A stretch of 64,000 nucleotides of DNA from JAEZAA01 sp964514485 (GCA_964514485.1 CAZEWG010000008.1:28905-92904); one strand, 5' to 3'; counted from the first letter of the stretch, positions 27,376-36,842 are shown. Program-made: numbers and translations. The notes: generated from the letters alone by a model not told the origin.

Positions 27376-27630
27376 ATGTCAAAAGGGCATTCGCTACAAG
27401 ACCCTTATCTGAATGCGTTACGCAAAGAGAGAGTCCCCGTATCCATCTTCCTGGTCAACGGAATCAAGCTGCAAGGGCAGATCGAGTCGTTTGACCAGTT
27501 CGTGATCCTGCTGAAAAACACTGTCAGCCAGATGGTCTACAAGCATGCGATTTCCACGGTTGTTCCCGCGCGTAATGTTCGGATTCCACAGCCGGGTGCG
27601 GCCGATGGTGATGCGGAAGCAGGCGCCTGA
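27376..27630 (+). CDS. hfq: RNA chaperone Hfq
   Basis: An 84-aa Sm-like protein that pairs small RNAs with mRNAs. Sm1 is at 8-50 (DPYLNALRKERVPVSIFLVNGIKL) and Sm2 contains YKHAIST. A short acidic, alanine-rich tail (DGDAEAGA) ends it. The SD AGGAGAA is strong. The 179 bases before it, after miaA, probably contain its own promoter, as in other gammaproteobacteria. Confidence 0.97.
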   Translation: MSKGHSLQDPYLNALRKERVPVSIFLVNGIKLQGQIESFDQFVILLKNTVSQMVYKHAISTVVPARNVRIPQPGAADGDAEAGA

Positions 27631-27646
27631 TTGGAGGCTTTAGCCC

Positions 27647-28927
27647 TTGTTTGAACGGCCTGATGCCGGTGAGCGTGCTGTGCTGGTTCACCTGGAGCTA
27701 ACGAGTGAAAGTGAAAGGGAAGATCCTCAGGAATTCAAAGAACTGGTGACTTCAGCCGGCGTAGAGCCGGTAGCCTTGGTGGAAGGCTCTCGTTCGCATC
27801 CCACCCCCCGTTTTTTTGTCGGCGAGGGAAAGCTGGAAGAAATCAAAGAAGCTGTTGTGCTGCATGAGGCGGATGTTGTGCTGTTCAATCACGCACTGTC
27901 GCCGAGTCAGGAGCGCAACCTTGAGCGGGAACTAAAATGCCGGGTGCTGGATCGCACTGGCGTGATTCTCGATATCTTTGCCCAGCGGGCCCGCACTTAC
28001 GAAGGTAAGTTGCAGGTCGAGCTGGCTCAGCTTGAGCATATGTCGACCCGGTTGATCCGGGGCTGGACTCACCTGGAACGGCAAAAGGGCGGGATTGGTC
28101 TGCGCGGCCCCGGGGAAACCCAGCTGGAGACCGACCGCCGTCTGCTCCGGGCCCGGATCAAGTATATCGGCAAGCGCCTGGAAAAGGTGCGGACACAGCG
28201 CGAACAGGGACGGCGGGCGCGGCAACGGGCCGAGATTCCCACGGTTTCCCTGGTAGGCTACACCAACGCCGGGAAGTCCACTCTGTTTAACCGCATCACC
28301 GAAGCCGAGGTGTATGCGGCAAACCAGCTGTTTGCCACCCTGGACCCGACGCTGCGTCGGATCACCTTGCCGGATATCGGCCCGGTGGTGTTGGCGGACA
28401 CGGTGGGTTTCATCCGTCATTTGCCTCATAAGCTGGTGGAGGCCTTTCGCGCCACGCTGGAGGAGACCGAGAACGCGGACCTCTTGCTGCATGTGGTCGA
28501 TAGCAACTCTGCCGAGCGCGAGGACAACATGCGCCAGGTCGAGAATGTGTTGATCGAGATTGGCGCCGATGAAATTCCCATGCTGGTGGTTTACAACAAA
28601 ATTGACCTGCTGGACGGGCGTGGCCCGGGCATTGTGCGGGACGATGATGGCAAGCCATTAGCGGTCTGGCTGTCGGCGCGCACCGGCGAGGGCATTCCCA
28701 TGCTGTTTGCCGCGATCAGTGAGCTGCTGGCCCGCAACATGGTTCACAAGACAGTCAGACTTCCGCCGAACCTGGGACGCTTGCGGGCCATGCTGTATCA
28801 AAACGGCAGTGTGGTGCATGAAGGCGCGTCGGAGGATGGCTCGCTGGTACTGGAAGTGCGCTTGCCTCGGAGCGACTGGTTGCAGATGCTGAGTCGGGCG
28901 GGCGTGAGTGAAGAGGCTCTCGTGTAG
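27647..28927 (+). CDS. hflX: Ribosome-associated GTPase HflX
   Basis: A 426-aa GTPase that splits stalled or heat-damaged ribosomes. The N-terminal HflX domain (about 20-190, with GGIGLRGPGETQLETDRR) precedes the G domain, whose G1 is GYTNAGKST (204-212), G3 DTVGF and G4 NKIDL. The start is TTG at 27647, with GGAGG nine bases before it and no better start. It follows hfq by 16 bases. Confidence 0.94.
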   Translation: MFERPDAGERAVLVHLELTSESEREDPQEFKELVTSAGVEPVALVEGSRSHPTPRFFVGEGKLEEIKEAVVLHEADVVLFNHALSPSQERNLERELKCRVLDRTGVILDIFAQRARTYEGKLQVELAQLEHMSTRLIRGWTHLERQKGGIGLRGPGETQLETDRRLLRARIKYIGKRLEKVRTQREQGRRARQRAEIPTVSLVGYTNAGKSTLFNRITEAEVYAANQLFATLDPTLRRITLPDIGPVVLADTVGFIRHLPHKLVEAFRATLEETENADLLLHVVDSNSAEREDNMRQVENVLIEIGADEIPMLVVYNKIDLLDGRGPGIVRDDDGKPLAVWLSARTGEGIPMLFAAISELLARNMVHKTVRLPPNLGRLRAMLYQNGSVVHEGASEDGSLVLEVRLPRSDWLQMLSRAGVSEEALV

Positions 28928-29137
28928 TCGGGTTGCCGAAACTTCTCAAGATTCATAGTATTGGCACCCCGTAAACCGCTGAACTTAATCGCTGCGACGT
29001 TGTCATTGCTTCGCAGTGCTGAGAAACTGTCATGCTGTTGCCCGCTTCAGGCTGGGGCAGGCAACACTGATGACCGAAGGCTCGGCCCATAAAGGCCATC
29101 ATTGGCCATAAAAAGCCATTAATAGTTGGAGAAGAAC

Positions 29138-30313
29138 ATGGCCTGGAACGAACCGGGTGGAAATAGAAATAATCAGGATCCCTGGGGCGGTGGCAACCGG
29201 GGACGCAAAGACGGCCCGCCAGACCTGGATGAAGCAATCAAGAAGGGGATGGACAAACTAAACCGCTTGTTTGGAGGCAAAGGCTCTTCCGGCGGTGGCG
29301 GCTCCTCTTCATCCGGAGGCGGTGGTGTTTTTGCCATCATCGCCGTGGTGCTGGTGTTTTTCCTGATCTTCAATTCCGTGTACACCGTGGACGAGCGGGA
29401 ACAGGCGCTGGTGCTGCGGTTTGGGAAATACCTGGAAACCAACGGCGCCGGTCTACACTTCAAGCTGCCCCTGATTGACCATGTTGAAATTCGCGAAGTC
29501 ACCAATATCCGGACCAAGGTGACCTCTGGCCAGATGCTGACCGAAGACGAAAACATCGTCGAAATCGATCTGACGGTTCAGTATGTCATCAACAATCTGG
29601 AAAACTTCCTGATGGATGTCCGCGATGCGGAGAGACTGCTGGAGTTCGCCATCGACAGTACGCTGCGCCATGAGGTGGGCAGTGCGGAGATGGACGCGGT
29701 CCTGACGGAAGGTCGTTCGGTGCTGGCGGTGCGCGTCCAAGAGCGTCTGCAGCGCTCCCTGGATGACTATCAGGCCGGTATTGAAGTTCGCCAGGTCAAC
29801 ATCAACGAAGCCCAGCCGCCCCGTGCGGTACGCTCCGCGTTTGATGACGTGCAGCGGGCCAAGGAAGATGAGCGGCGGGTGGTGGAGTCCGCCGAGGCTT
29901 ACCGTAACAAAGTGCTGCCCGAGGCGCGGGGACAGGCACAGCGTATGATCGAAGAGTCCGCGGCCTACAAGGCCGAGGTGATCTCCCGGGCCGAGGGTGA
30001 CACGGCGCGCTTCCTGGCGCAGCTGGCCATTTATAAGCAGGCGCCCGAAGTTACTCGTGAACGACTCTACATCGATGCGATGCAGAATGTGTTGAGCAAT
30101 ACCAGCAAGGTATTGGTGGATGTGAAGGAAGGTAATAACCTGATGTACATTCCCTTGGACAGAATCGGTGCCGGCGCTGCAACGGCCAGCCGTGACGCGG
30201 CTAGCGCCCAGGTGGGCATGACGCCGCAGGATTTGGAGAGTACGATCAGTCGTTTGATTGATGAGTCGTTGAGCCGTCAGGCCACCACCACTAACCGCAG
30301 CAGAGGACGTTGA
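29138..30313 (+). CDS. hflK: FtsH protease modulator HflK
   Basis: A 391-aa SPFH/band-7 inner-membrane protein that with HflC encloses the FtsH protease. A Gly/Asn-rich and polar N terminus (with GGGNRGRKDGPPDLDEAI) precedes one membrane segment (about 69-88, VFAIIAVVLVFFLIFNSVYT). The SPFH domain and a long charged coiled coil (EDERRVVESAEAYRNKV) follow. ATG 29138 has GGAGAA upstream; a TTG at 29126 is in frame but overlaps that SD. The 210-base gap before it contains small inverted repeats such as GGCCATCATTGGCC. Confidence 0.95.
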   Translation: MAWNEPGGNRNNQDPWGGGNRGRKDGPPDLDEAIKKGMDKLNRLFGGKGSSGGGGSSSSGGGGVFAIIAVVLVFFLIFNSVYTVDEREQALVLRFGKYLETNGAGLHFKLPLIDHVEIREVTNIRTKVTSGQMLTEDENIVEIDLTVQYVINNLENFLMDVRDAERLLEFAIDSTLRHEVGSAEMDAVLTEGRSVLAVRVQERLQRSLDDYQAGIEVRQVNINEAQPPRAVRSAFDDVQRAKEDERRVVESAEAYRNKVLPEARGQAQRMIEESAAYKAEVISRAEGDTARFLAQLAIYKQAPEVTRERLYIDAMQNVLSNTSKVLVDVKEGNNLMYIPLDRIGAGAATASRDAASAQVGMTPQDLESTISRLIDESLSRQATTTNRSRGR

Positions 30314-30314
30314 T

Positions 30315-31193
30315 ATGAACTCTAAATCGGTTGTGGGCATTATTGCTGTTTTATTGGTGCTGTTGGTGGGCTCCAAGTCCCTCTACATTGTCAGCGAGTG
30401 GGAGCGTGGCGTACTGCTGCGTTTCGGTGAGGAAGTCCGCACTGACATTGCGCCCGGCTTGCACGTGAAGATCCCTTTCATGGACAAAGTACGCAAGTTC
30501 GATGTGCGGGTGCTGACAGTGGACTCTACGACCCGTCGTTACCTGACGGTCGATAAAAAGCCGCTGGAAGTGGACTCGTTCGCGGCGTGGCAGATCGTGG
30601 ATGTTGCCAGATTCTATCGCGCCACCTCGGGCGATGAGGCGCGGGCGGCCTCCCTGTTGGCGGCCCGGATCGACAACGGCCTGCGGGACCAGTTTGGACG
30701 TCGGACCCAGCATGAGGTGATCTCCGGTGAGCGGGACGCCCTGATGCGCGAGCTGACCCAGTCCCTGGATCAGCGGACCCGTCAGGAGTTCGGTATTCGT
30801 TTGCTCGATGTGCGGGTGAAAGCGATCGAGCTGCCGGTGGATGTGAGCTCTTCCGTTTTCGAACGGATGAAGGCTGAGCGGGCCAAAGAGGCCCAGGATC
30901 ATCGCTCCCGGGGTAATGAGTTGGCGGAAGGGATCCGTGCCGACGCTGATCGTCAGCGCACGGTGATTTTGGCCGAAGCCTTTGCGGAAGCGGAACGGAC
31001 GCGGGGTGAGGGGGACGCGATCGCCTCCCAGACCTATGCCCAGGCCTTCAGCCAGGATCGGGACTTTTACGAGTTCTATCGGAGCATGCAAGCCTACGAA
31101 AATACCTTTAACAACAAAGGGGATATCGTGGTGCTGGATGCGCAAAACGAGTTCCTGCGTTATCTCAAAACACCCAATCCGGCCAGAAACTAG
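30315..31193 (+). CDS. hflC: FtsH protease modulator HflC
   Basis: A 292-aa partner of HflK with the same layout: N-terminal membrane anchor (about 7-24), SPFH domain (WERGVLLRFGEEV onward) and C-terminal helical region (RMKAERAKEAQDHRSRG). The ATG is one base after the hflK stop. A clear terminator lies 120 bases downstream, ending the nnr-to-hflC run. Confidence 0.95.
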   Translation: MNSKSVVGIIAVLLVLLVGSKSLYIVSEWERGVLLRFGEEVRTDIAPGLHVKIPFMDKVRKFDVRVLTVDSTTRRYLTVDKKPLEVDSFAAWQIVDVARFYRATSGDEARAASLLAARIDNGLRDQFGRRTQHEVISGERDALMRELTQSLDQRTRQEFGIRLLDVRVKAIELPVDVSSSVFERMKAERAKEAQDHRSRGNELAEGIRADADRQRTVILAEAFAEAERTRGEGDAIASQTYAQAFSQDRDFYEFYRSMQAYENTFNNKGDIVVLDAQNEFLRYLKTPNPARN

Positions 31194-31313
31194 GCCCGCT
31201 TTGAGCAGGGGACCCGATCAACCGGAAGTGATCCCGGGGATGACTTCCGGAATTTATCGGCCTGATGGTAATTGTCCTCTGTCATGCTGGCGTAACTCTG
31301 GTACAATTTGAAG

Positions 31314-31338
31314 AACCGGGCCTGGTCCCGGTTTTTTT
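31314..31338 (+). terminator. Intrinsic terminator after hflC
   Basis: AACCGGG-CCTGGT-CCCGGTT followed by an unbroken T-run (31332-31338). Confidence 0.85.
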
Positions 31339-31447
31339 ATGGTGGGTAACTGGGTAAAATTGGCGTTTTTGTGTGCGCATGTCACGCGTCGCCCAGTCCT
31401 GTTACCGGGCGCTCCTGATGATGAATGGGAGCTGGTAGAAGCGGTTT

Positions 31448-31633
31448 ATGTGGCAAGACTTTGCTGTAGCCTTTTGTTTGATGCTCATTCTCGAGGGCAT
31501 CCTGCCGTTTCTGTATCCCGAGCGCTGGCGTCGTCTGGTGCAATTACTGGCGCAGGTGGACAACCGTCATCTGCGTCTGACCGGCTTTATCAGCATGTTG
31601 CTGGGGACCGGTCTCCTGTATCTGGTGCATTGA
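31448..31633 (+). CDS. DUF2065 family small membrane protein
   Basis: A 61-aa protein with two hydrophobic segments (about 4-20 and 45-60) and the conserved EGILPFLYPERWRR centre of the DUF2065 family. The same small gene lies between hflC and hisZ in Pseudomonas. Function unknown. SD-like GGTAGAAG precedes ATG. It follows the hflC terminator, so it is probably expressed with hisZ and purA. Confidence 0.85.
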   Translation: MWQDFAVAFCLMLILEGILPFLYPERWRRLVQLLAQVDNRHLRLTGFISMLLGTGLLYLVH

Positions 31634-31720
31634 TCATCGATGCGCCAGGATGATATGACCATGTGTTTCCGCTGGCTCCGGCTTAGGCCAAGTCCGGCCC
31701 ATTAATTGACTGGAATAATC

Positions 31721-32908
31721 ATGTCTGTTTCTGATCGTTGGCTTCTACCTGATGGCGTGGAAGAACTGTTGCCGCCCCAGGCTGCAGTCGTTGAAGACAT
31801 GCGCCGACAGCTCATCGACCTCTATCAGCGTTGGGGCTATGAGCTGGTGACGCCCCCTCTAATCGAGTATCTCGACTCCCTGCTGACCGGGGCCGGCCAT
31901 GATCTGGACTTGCAAACGATCAAAATCACCGATCAGCTGACCGGCCGTTTAATGGGAATCCGGGCCGATATGACACCCCAGGCTGCCCGGATCGACGCGC
32001 GGGGCGCCCGTCTGAACGGCGGCGTGAACCGCCTGTGCTATCTCGGCAGTGTGCTGCACGCCGTGCCCGCCCATATGCTGACCTCCCGCACCCCCATCCA
32101 GGCCGGTTGCGAGCTGTACGGACAGGCGGATATTTCGGCGGATATTGAAGTCATTTCCCTGATGCTGGAATCCTTGCGGGCCGTGGGTATTTCCCATATC
32201 CACGTGGAGTTGGCCCAGGTCGGGGTGTACCGTGCCTTGCTGGCCAGGGCAGGCTTGAGCGGCGCGTTGGAGCAGCAATTGTTTGATGCCCTGAGACGCA
32301 GATCCATTCCTGAAATCGAAGAGCTGGCGGCCAATGCCGTGGCCGACCCGCAGGTGGCTGAAATGATCCGGCGGCTGCCTCGTCTGGCCGGTGGTCGCGA
32401 GATTCTAGCGGAGGCTCGGGCTCTGTTTGACGGCACGGACGATGAGGTGCTGGCCGGGCTCGATTCCATGGAAGAGGTCGCCACGGCACTGGAAAAACGC
32501 TTCCCTGACGTTGAGTTTTACTTCGATTTTTGTGAGCTGCGTGGGTACAACTATCACACCGGCCTGGTATTTGCGGCATACGCCGAAGGCTATGGCCAGG
32601 CGATTGCCCAGGGTGGGCGCTATGACGGCGCCGGCGCCGTGTTTGGCGTGTCACGCCCGGCCACAGGCTTCAGTCTTGATGTCAAAGCACTGCTGCGCAT
32701 GGCTGAGTCTTTGCCAGAGCTGCCCCGCAATGGCATCTTGGCTCCGGCTGGAGATGAGCCGGGGCTGTGGAGCAAGGTTCAAGAGTTACGTCGCCGTGAA
32801 ACGGTGATTCAGTTGTTGCCGGGACAGGCCCGAGAAGAAGTGATTGGGCGCTGTGACCGGGAGTTGGTGCTGGTTGGGGATGACTGGCAGGTCAAACCTC
32901 TGGGATAA
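31721..32908 (+). CDS. hisZ: ATP phosphoribosyltransferase regulatory subunit
   Basis: A 395-aa catalytically inactive paralogue of histidyl-tRNA synthetase that forms a complex with short-form HisG, the first enzyme of histidine synthesis. Class II-like elements are visible: PDGVEELLPPQA, a motif 2 region (ADMTPQAARIDA) and GGRYDGAGAVFG. It lacks the anticodon-binding domain. ATG 31721 fits the family start; the frame is open five codons more. Its presence implies a short HisG elsewhere in the genome. Confidence 0.92.
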   Translation: MSVSDRWLLPDGVEELLPPQAAVVEDMRRQLIDLYQRWGYELVTPPLIEYLDSLLTGAGHDLDLQTIKITDQLTGRLMGIRADMTPQAARIDARGARLNGGVNRLCYLGSVLHAVPAHMLTSRTPIQAGCELYGQADISADIEVISLMLESLRAVGISHIHVELAQVGVYRALLARAGLSGALEQQLFDALRRRSIPEIEELAANAVADPQVAEMIRRLPRLAGGREILAEARALFDGTDDEVLAGLDSMEEVATALEKRFPDVEFYFDFCELRGYNYHTGLVFAAYAEGYGQAIAQGGRYDGAGAVFGVSRPATGFSLDVKALLRMAESLPELPRNGILAPAGDEPGLWSKVQELRRRETVIQLLPGQAREEVIGRCDRELVLVGDDWQVKPLG

Positions 32909-32971
32909 ATCGCGGGCGTGTTGCTGCGCGCGTCGGAACTTTACTGAAACAGGCATTTAGAGCGGAAAGAA

Positions 32972-34267
32972 ATGGGCAAAAACGTCGTTGTTTTGGGCAC
33001 TCAATGGGGTGATGAAGGTAAAGGCAAGATTGTCGATTTGCTGACCGAGCAAGTCGGGATGGTCGTTCGCTTCCAGGGTGGGCACAACGCAGGGCATACG
33101 CTGGTGATCGATGGTGAGAAGACCGTGCTGCACCTGATCCCCTCCGGAATTTTGCGGGAGGGCGTAACCTGTGTGATCGGCAACGGCGTGGTGCTGGCGC
33201 CCGATGCCCTGTTGCGGGAAATTCGCAAGCTGGAAGAAAAAGGCGTGCCGGTCCGGGATCGCCTGATTCTGAGCGGCGCCTGTCCGTTGATCCTGCCTTA
33301 CCATCAGGCACTGGACCTGGCTCGCGAAGCCGCCCGGGGCGATGCCAAAATCGGCACCACCGGCCGGGGCATTGGCCCGGCCTATGAAGACAAGGTGGCC
33401 CGTCGCGGCGTACGCCTGATCGATTTGGCGGACCCCAAGGCCTTTGCTGAAAAGCTGCGTGAGGTGATGGAATACCACAACTTCATGCTGACCAATTACT
33501 ACAAGGTCGAGGCGGTTGATTACCAGCAAACGCTGGACGACTGCCTGAAGATGGCCGAAGAGCTACTGCCCATGTGTCGCGATGTAGTGGACTTGCTGCA
33601 TGGCTGCCGCAAGCAGGGACAAAGCCTGCTGTTTGAAGGCGCCCAGGGAGCCCTGCTGGATATCGACCATGGCACCTATCCGTTCGTGACTTCCTCTAAC
33701 ACCACGGCAGGTGGTACGGCCACAGGTAGCGGGTTTGGCCCCCTGTACCTGGATTACATTTTGGGCATTACCAAAGCCTATACCACCCGTGTGGGTTCTG
33801 GTCCGTTCCCGACCGAACTGTTCGATGAGCAGGGCAAGCACCTGGCCAGCCGTGGTCATGAGTTCGGTGCCACTACCGGACGTCCCCGCCGCTGTGGATG
33901 GTTTGATGCGGTGGCCCTGCGCCACACCATCCAGATCAACAGCATCTCCGGCATTTGCTTGACCAAGCTGGACGTGTTGGATGGCATGGACACCGTCAAA
34001 GTGTGCGTGGGCTATAAGAAAGACGGCCAGGAAATGAAGCGTCCGCCGATTAACAGCGACGACTACGAAGGTATCGAGCCGGTTTATGTGGAGTTGCCGG
34101 GCTGGAAGGAAAGCACGCTGGGCGCGCGCAGCCTGGATGAACTGCCCCAGAATGCCCGCGATTACATCGCGTTTCTGGAGCAGCAGATCGAGGCGCCGAT
34201 TGATATCGTCTCCACCGGTCCTGATCGTAACGAGACCATCATCCTGCGTCATCCCTTCGATAACTGA
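32972..34267 (+). CDS. purA: Adenylosuccinate synthetase
   Basis: First committed step from IMP to AMP (GTP plus aspartate). At 431 aa it matches the family. N-terminal P-loop QWGDEGKGK (about 11-19), HNAGHTLV, IGTTGRGIGPAYEDK, QGALLDIDHGTYPFVTSSNT and TTGRPRRCGWFDA are all present. It follows hisZ by 63 bases and ends at a strong terminator. Confidence 0.97.
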   Translation: MGKNVVVLGTQWGDEGKGKIVDLLTEQVGMVVRFQGGHNAGHTLVIDGEKTVLHLIPSGILREGVTCVIGNGVVLAPDALLREIRKLEEKGVPVRDRLILSGACPLILPYHQALDLAREAARGDAKIGTTGRGIGPAYEDKVARRGVRLIDLADPKAFAEKLREVMEYHNFMLTNYYKVEAVDYQQTLDDCLKMAEELLPMCRDVVDLLHGCRKQGQSLLFEGAQGALLDIDHGTYPFVTSSNTTAGGTATGSGFGPLYLDYILGITKAYTTRVGSGPFPTELFDEQGKHLASRGHEFGATTGRPRRCGWFDAVALRHTIQINSISGICLTKLDVLDGMDTVKVCVGYKKDGQEMKRPPINSDDYEGIEPVYVELPGWKESTLGARSLDELPQNARDYIAFLEQQIEAPIDIVSTGPDRNETIILRHPFDN

Positions 34268-34287
34268 TCGACCAGTATCGAAACAAC

Positions 34288-34313
34288 AAGGCCGGCAATC
34301 GCCGGCCTTTTTT
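34288..34313 (+). terminator. Intrinsic terminator after purA
   Basis: AAGGCCGGC-AATC-GCCGGCCTT followed by T6. A short direct repeat TTTATGGAGTG (34311-34321 and 34329-34339) follows, the second copy entering the 3' end of the next, convergent gene. Confidence 0.88.
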
Positions 34314-34329
34314 ATGGAGTGTGTTTATT

Positions 34330-34674
34330 TTATGGAGTGCGGTCGGCGTCGGGCGTGGTGTGAAGGGGCTGTGCACAAGGAATGCCCCGGTTTTTGAAGT
34401 CCACCATGGGCCCCTTCAGCATGGGGTCGGTTTCCGACTGGATGAAGAGAAAGCCATTGTGGCAATAGGCGTACTGGTCCGCATGCTGGGTGGACAGCCG
34501 ATGGCCGGCGCCCTCCTCCAGAAGAATCACCTTGTATTCCGCCAGCGGCATGGCTTCTTTGTCGAGACTGTGTTTCAGGTTGCCCGTCAGTTCCAGCGCC
34601 ACCACCGTGGCGATCACCGCACCGATCATCGCCGTGATCAACAGCTGCTTGCTGACTCGATCATCGTGTTCCAT
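34330..34674 (-). CDS. Hypothetical membrane-anchored protein (114 aa)
   Basis: One N-terminal membrane segment (about 11-30, LLITAMIGAVIATVVALELT) with the rest probably periplasmic, including two Cys (AYCHNG and GIPCAQ) that could form a disulfide. The SD AAGGAA, seven bases before ATG, supports the gene. It lies 15 bases after srkA and is likely co-transcribed with it. I do not recognise the family. Confidence 0.62.
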   Translation of the reverse strand: MEHDDRVSKQLLITAMIGAVIATVVALELTGNLKHSLDKEAMPLAEYKVILLEEGAGHRLSTQHADQYAYCHNGFLFIQSETDPMLKGPMVDFKNRGIPCAQPLHTTPDADRTP

Positions 34675-34689
34675 TTAAAGTTCCTTATC

Positions 34690-35676
34690 TCAATAGAGTG
34701 CTAATGGAGGTTCATCCAGGGCAGCAAGCTGCTCGCGAAGCTCCAGGATGTGCTCGGACCAGTATCGACCGGTATTGAACCAGGGAAAGTGGTGGGGAAA
34801 GGCCGGGTCCTGCCAGCGGCGGGCGAGCCAGGCGCTGTAGTGCATGATGCGGGCAGTGCGCAGCACTTCGGTCAGATGCAGTTCGGCGGCATTGAACTCC
34901 ATAAAGTCGCCATAGCCTTCCAATAACTCGCTCAGCTGGATTTGCTGCTGTTGTCGGGTGCCCGACAGAAAGAGCCAGAAGTCCTGCACGGCGGGTCCGG
35001 AGAGGGAATCGTCGAAATCCACCAGCCGGGCGGCATCATCACGCCAGAGAATATTGCCCACGTGGCAGTCGCCATGGATTCGGAGAAATTTGATATTGCC
35101 CGCGGCCTTCCAGCGTTCATCCATGCGGCGAATTAAATCCTGGCTCAGGCTTTCATAAGCGGGCCGCAAATCCGAGGGGATAAAGTCATGCTCCAGCAGG
35201 TATTGCATACTGCGGGTGGCGTAGTTCTCCAGGCTGAACGTGGGGCGGTATTGAAAGGGCTTCTGTTGCCCAATCAAATGCAGGCGTCCCAACGTGCGGC
35301 CGATCACCAGTAGGTGGTCGAGGTTGTCAAAATCAGGGGGGCTGCCACCTTCCCGAGGGTAGAGCGCGAAGCGGAAATCCTGGAACCGGTGCAGGGTCTG
35401 GCCATTGTGAACCAGTGGGGCCACGGCGGGGATTTCCATGGACTGAAGCTCCAGGGTGAAATCGTGTTCTTCCTGGATTTGCTCGTCGGACCAGCGCCCG
35501 GGGCGGTAGAACTTGGCGATAACGGGGCTTTGACCTTCCAGGCCCACCTGATAGACCCGGTTTTCGTAGCTATTGAGCGGAAAAATCCGCAAGTCGCTGA
35601 GCAGTCCCAAGGACTCGACTGCGGAGACGACCGTATCAGGTGTCAGCCCTTCAAAGGGGGCGGGGAGTTCGATCAT
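34690..35676 (-). CDS. srkA: Stress response Ser/Thr kinase SrkA (YihE/RdoA)
   Basis: A 328-aa aminoglycoside-phosphotransferase-like protein kinase, equal in length to E. coli SrkA, which protects cells under stress. The catalytic loop is RIHGDCHVGNILW and the metal-binding motif is VDFDDSLSGPAVQDFWL. The lysine in VIAKFYRPGRW is the likely ATP contact. ATG 35676 gives the family length; an in-frame extension upstream is not conserved. It diverges from the DUF4136 gene. Confidence 0.92.
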   Translation of the reverse strand: MIELPAPFEGLTPDTVVSAVESLGLLSDLRIFPLNSYENRVYQVGLEGQSPVIAKFYRPGRWSDEQIQEEHDFTLELQSMEIPAVAPLVHNGQTLHRFQDFRFALYPREGGSPPDFDNLDHLLVIGRTLGRLHLIGQQKPFQYRPTFSLENYATRSMQYLLEHDFIPSDLRPAYESLSQDLIRRMDERWKAAGNIKFLRIHGDCHVGNILWRDDAARLVDFDDSLSGPAVQDFWLFLSGTRQQQQIQLSELLEGYGDFMEFNAAELHLTEVLRTARIMHYSAWLARRWQDPAFPHHFPWFNTGRYWSEHILELREQLAALDEPPLALY

Positions 35677-35865
35677 AAAGCAGTCCCGATTGGAAAAACG
35701 CCCATTATAGGCTCCTCGGAGTTGGGGATGCCAATGTCTCTCGGGTTCGTGCTGGATGGATGACTGCTTTATTCTTGGAGATGAGAAGATGGCATGAGCT
35801 GGAGCCTCAAAGCGGGTTGTGCCGCTGTTGGAAGGCTCGCCACCCAAAACAAAGGAGCGAAGTGA

Positions 35866-36435
35866 ATGACAAGATTAAACGGACTCGTCAGGACTTTCGT
35901 GGGGCTGGTGGCCATTCTGGTGGTGACGGGCTGTGCCACCGCCTATAACCCTGTCGAAGTGGTTGCAGATGAGCAGGTGGACTTTTCCCAGTATCGTACC
36001 TTTGAGATCGATGCGCTGATTTTGGACTCATCGATTGATGGGCAACAGGATCTGCTGGTGAATCAGATGATTGGCCAATCCCTGGCCGAAGCTCTGCGTC
36101 GTAAAGGGCTGGAGCAGGATCAGGGTGGTGCGCCCGACTTGCGGGTGCGCTTTTTGGCTCGCACCAAGACTCAGGCGGGCATCGATATTGAGCATGTTCC
36201 CACCGAACATGGTGTGTGGACCCGCTATTGGAATGAGCCCGTGTCCCAGGGCAAGTTGTTGGTCAACCTGGTGGATACGGCTACGGGGAGCGTGGTGTGG
36301 AAGGGGGTTTATACCCAGCAGCTGGATGATCTGGAAGTTGTGACCCAGTCAGAGATTGACCGGGTCGTGAATCAGCTGATGGCTGCTTATCCGAGCCGGG
36401 TTCAGGGGGGCGGCGTCAGTCCGGTTCGGGAATAG
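35866..36435 (+). CDS. DUF4136 family lipoprotein
   Basis: A 189-aa protein with a lipoprotein signal (hydrophobic 8-22, lipobox VVTGC with Cys23) and the DUF4136 core. YRTFEID is near the N terminus, and LLVNLVDTATGSVVWKGVYTQ is the typical late motif. Role unknown; likely anchored to the outer membrane. A good SD (AAGGAG) lies eight bases before ATG. Its last 34 bases overlap the end of a convergent gene. Confidence 0.82.
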   Translation: MTRLNGLVRTFVGLVAILVVTGCATAYNPVEVVADEQVDFSQYRTFEIDALILDSSIDGQQDLLVNQMIGQSLAEALRRKGLEQDQGGAPDLRVRFLARTKTQAGIDIEHVPTEHGVWTRYWNEPVSQGKLLVNLVDTATGSVVWKGVYTQQLDDLEVVTQSEIDRVVNQLMAAYPSRVQGGGVSPVRE

Positions 36436-36842
36436 GCCTGGCGGTGGACGTTGTGGAGTCGCAGCCAGTTTTCATCCAGCTCCCAGCGTACCGCGTCGAA
36501 GTTGCCGTAATCCAGGACCAGCTTTTGCGCGCGGGCCTGCATCCGGGCCATATCCCGCTCCGCTTTGAGAACTTTGGGATTGTCTACCGGAAGCTCCTGC
36601 AGTTCAGGATAGAGCACCCGTAAGGCGATCACCGCAGGGACATCGTGGGAGCGCAGGGTGCTCATGATGGCGACCCGGCCTTCCGTGTTTAACACCCGGA
36701 ATTGGTAGGGGTAATGTTTCAGTTCCGGGTCTTCAGCCAACTGTTCGTTGAGCGCGACCACGTTCAGGCTGCGATACAGTATCCAGGCCACGAACAGGGC
36801 GGATACCAGCATGACAACCGCAAACTGTTTTTTGTCGGACAT
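36402..36842 (-). CDS. Hypothetical membrane-anchored protein (146 aa)
   Basis: N-terminal membrane segment (about 7-24, FAVVMLVSALFVAWILYRSL) followed by a soluble domain with an ELKHYPYQFRVL segment and a helical MARMQARAQKLVLDYGNFD region. No family recognised. The 3' end overlaps the DUF4136 gene tail to tail by 34 bases. An AAGGAA lies rather far (13 bases) from ATG. The 179 bases between it and comF hold no gene that I can see. Confidence 0.65.
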   Translation of the reverse strand: MSDKKQFAVVMLVSALFVAWILYRSLNVVALNEQLAEDPELKHYPYQFRVLNTEGRVAIMSTLRSHDVPAVIALRVLYPELQELPVDNPKVLKAERDMARMQARAQKLVLDYGNFDAVRWELDENWLRLHNVHRQAYSRTGLTPPP

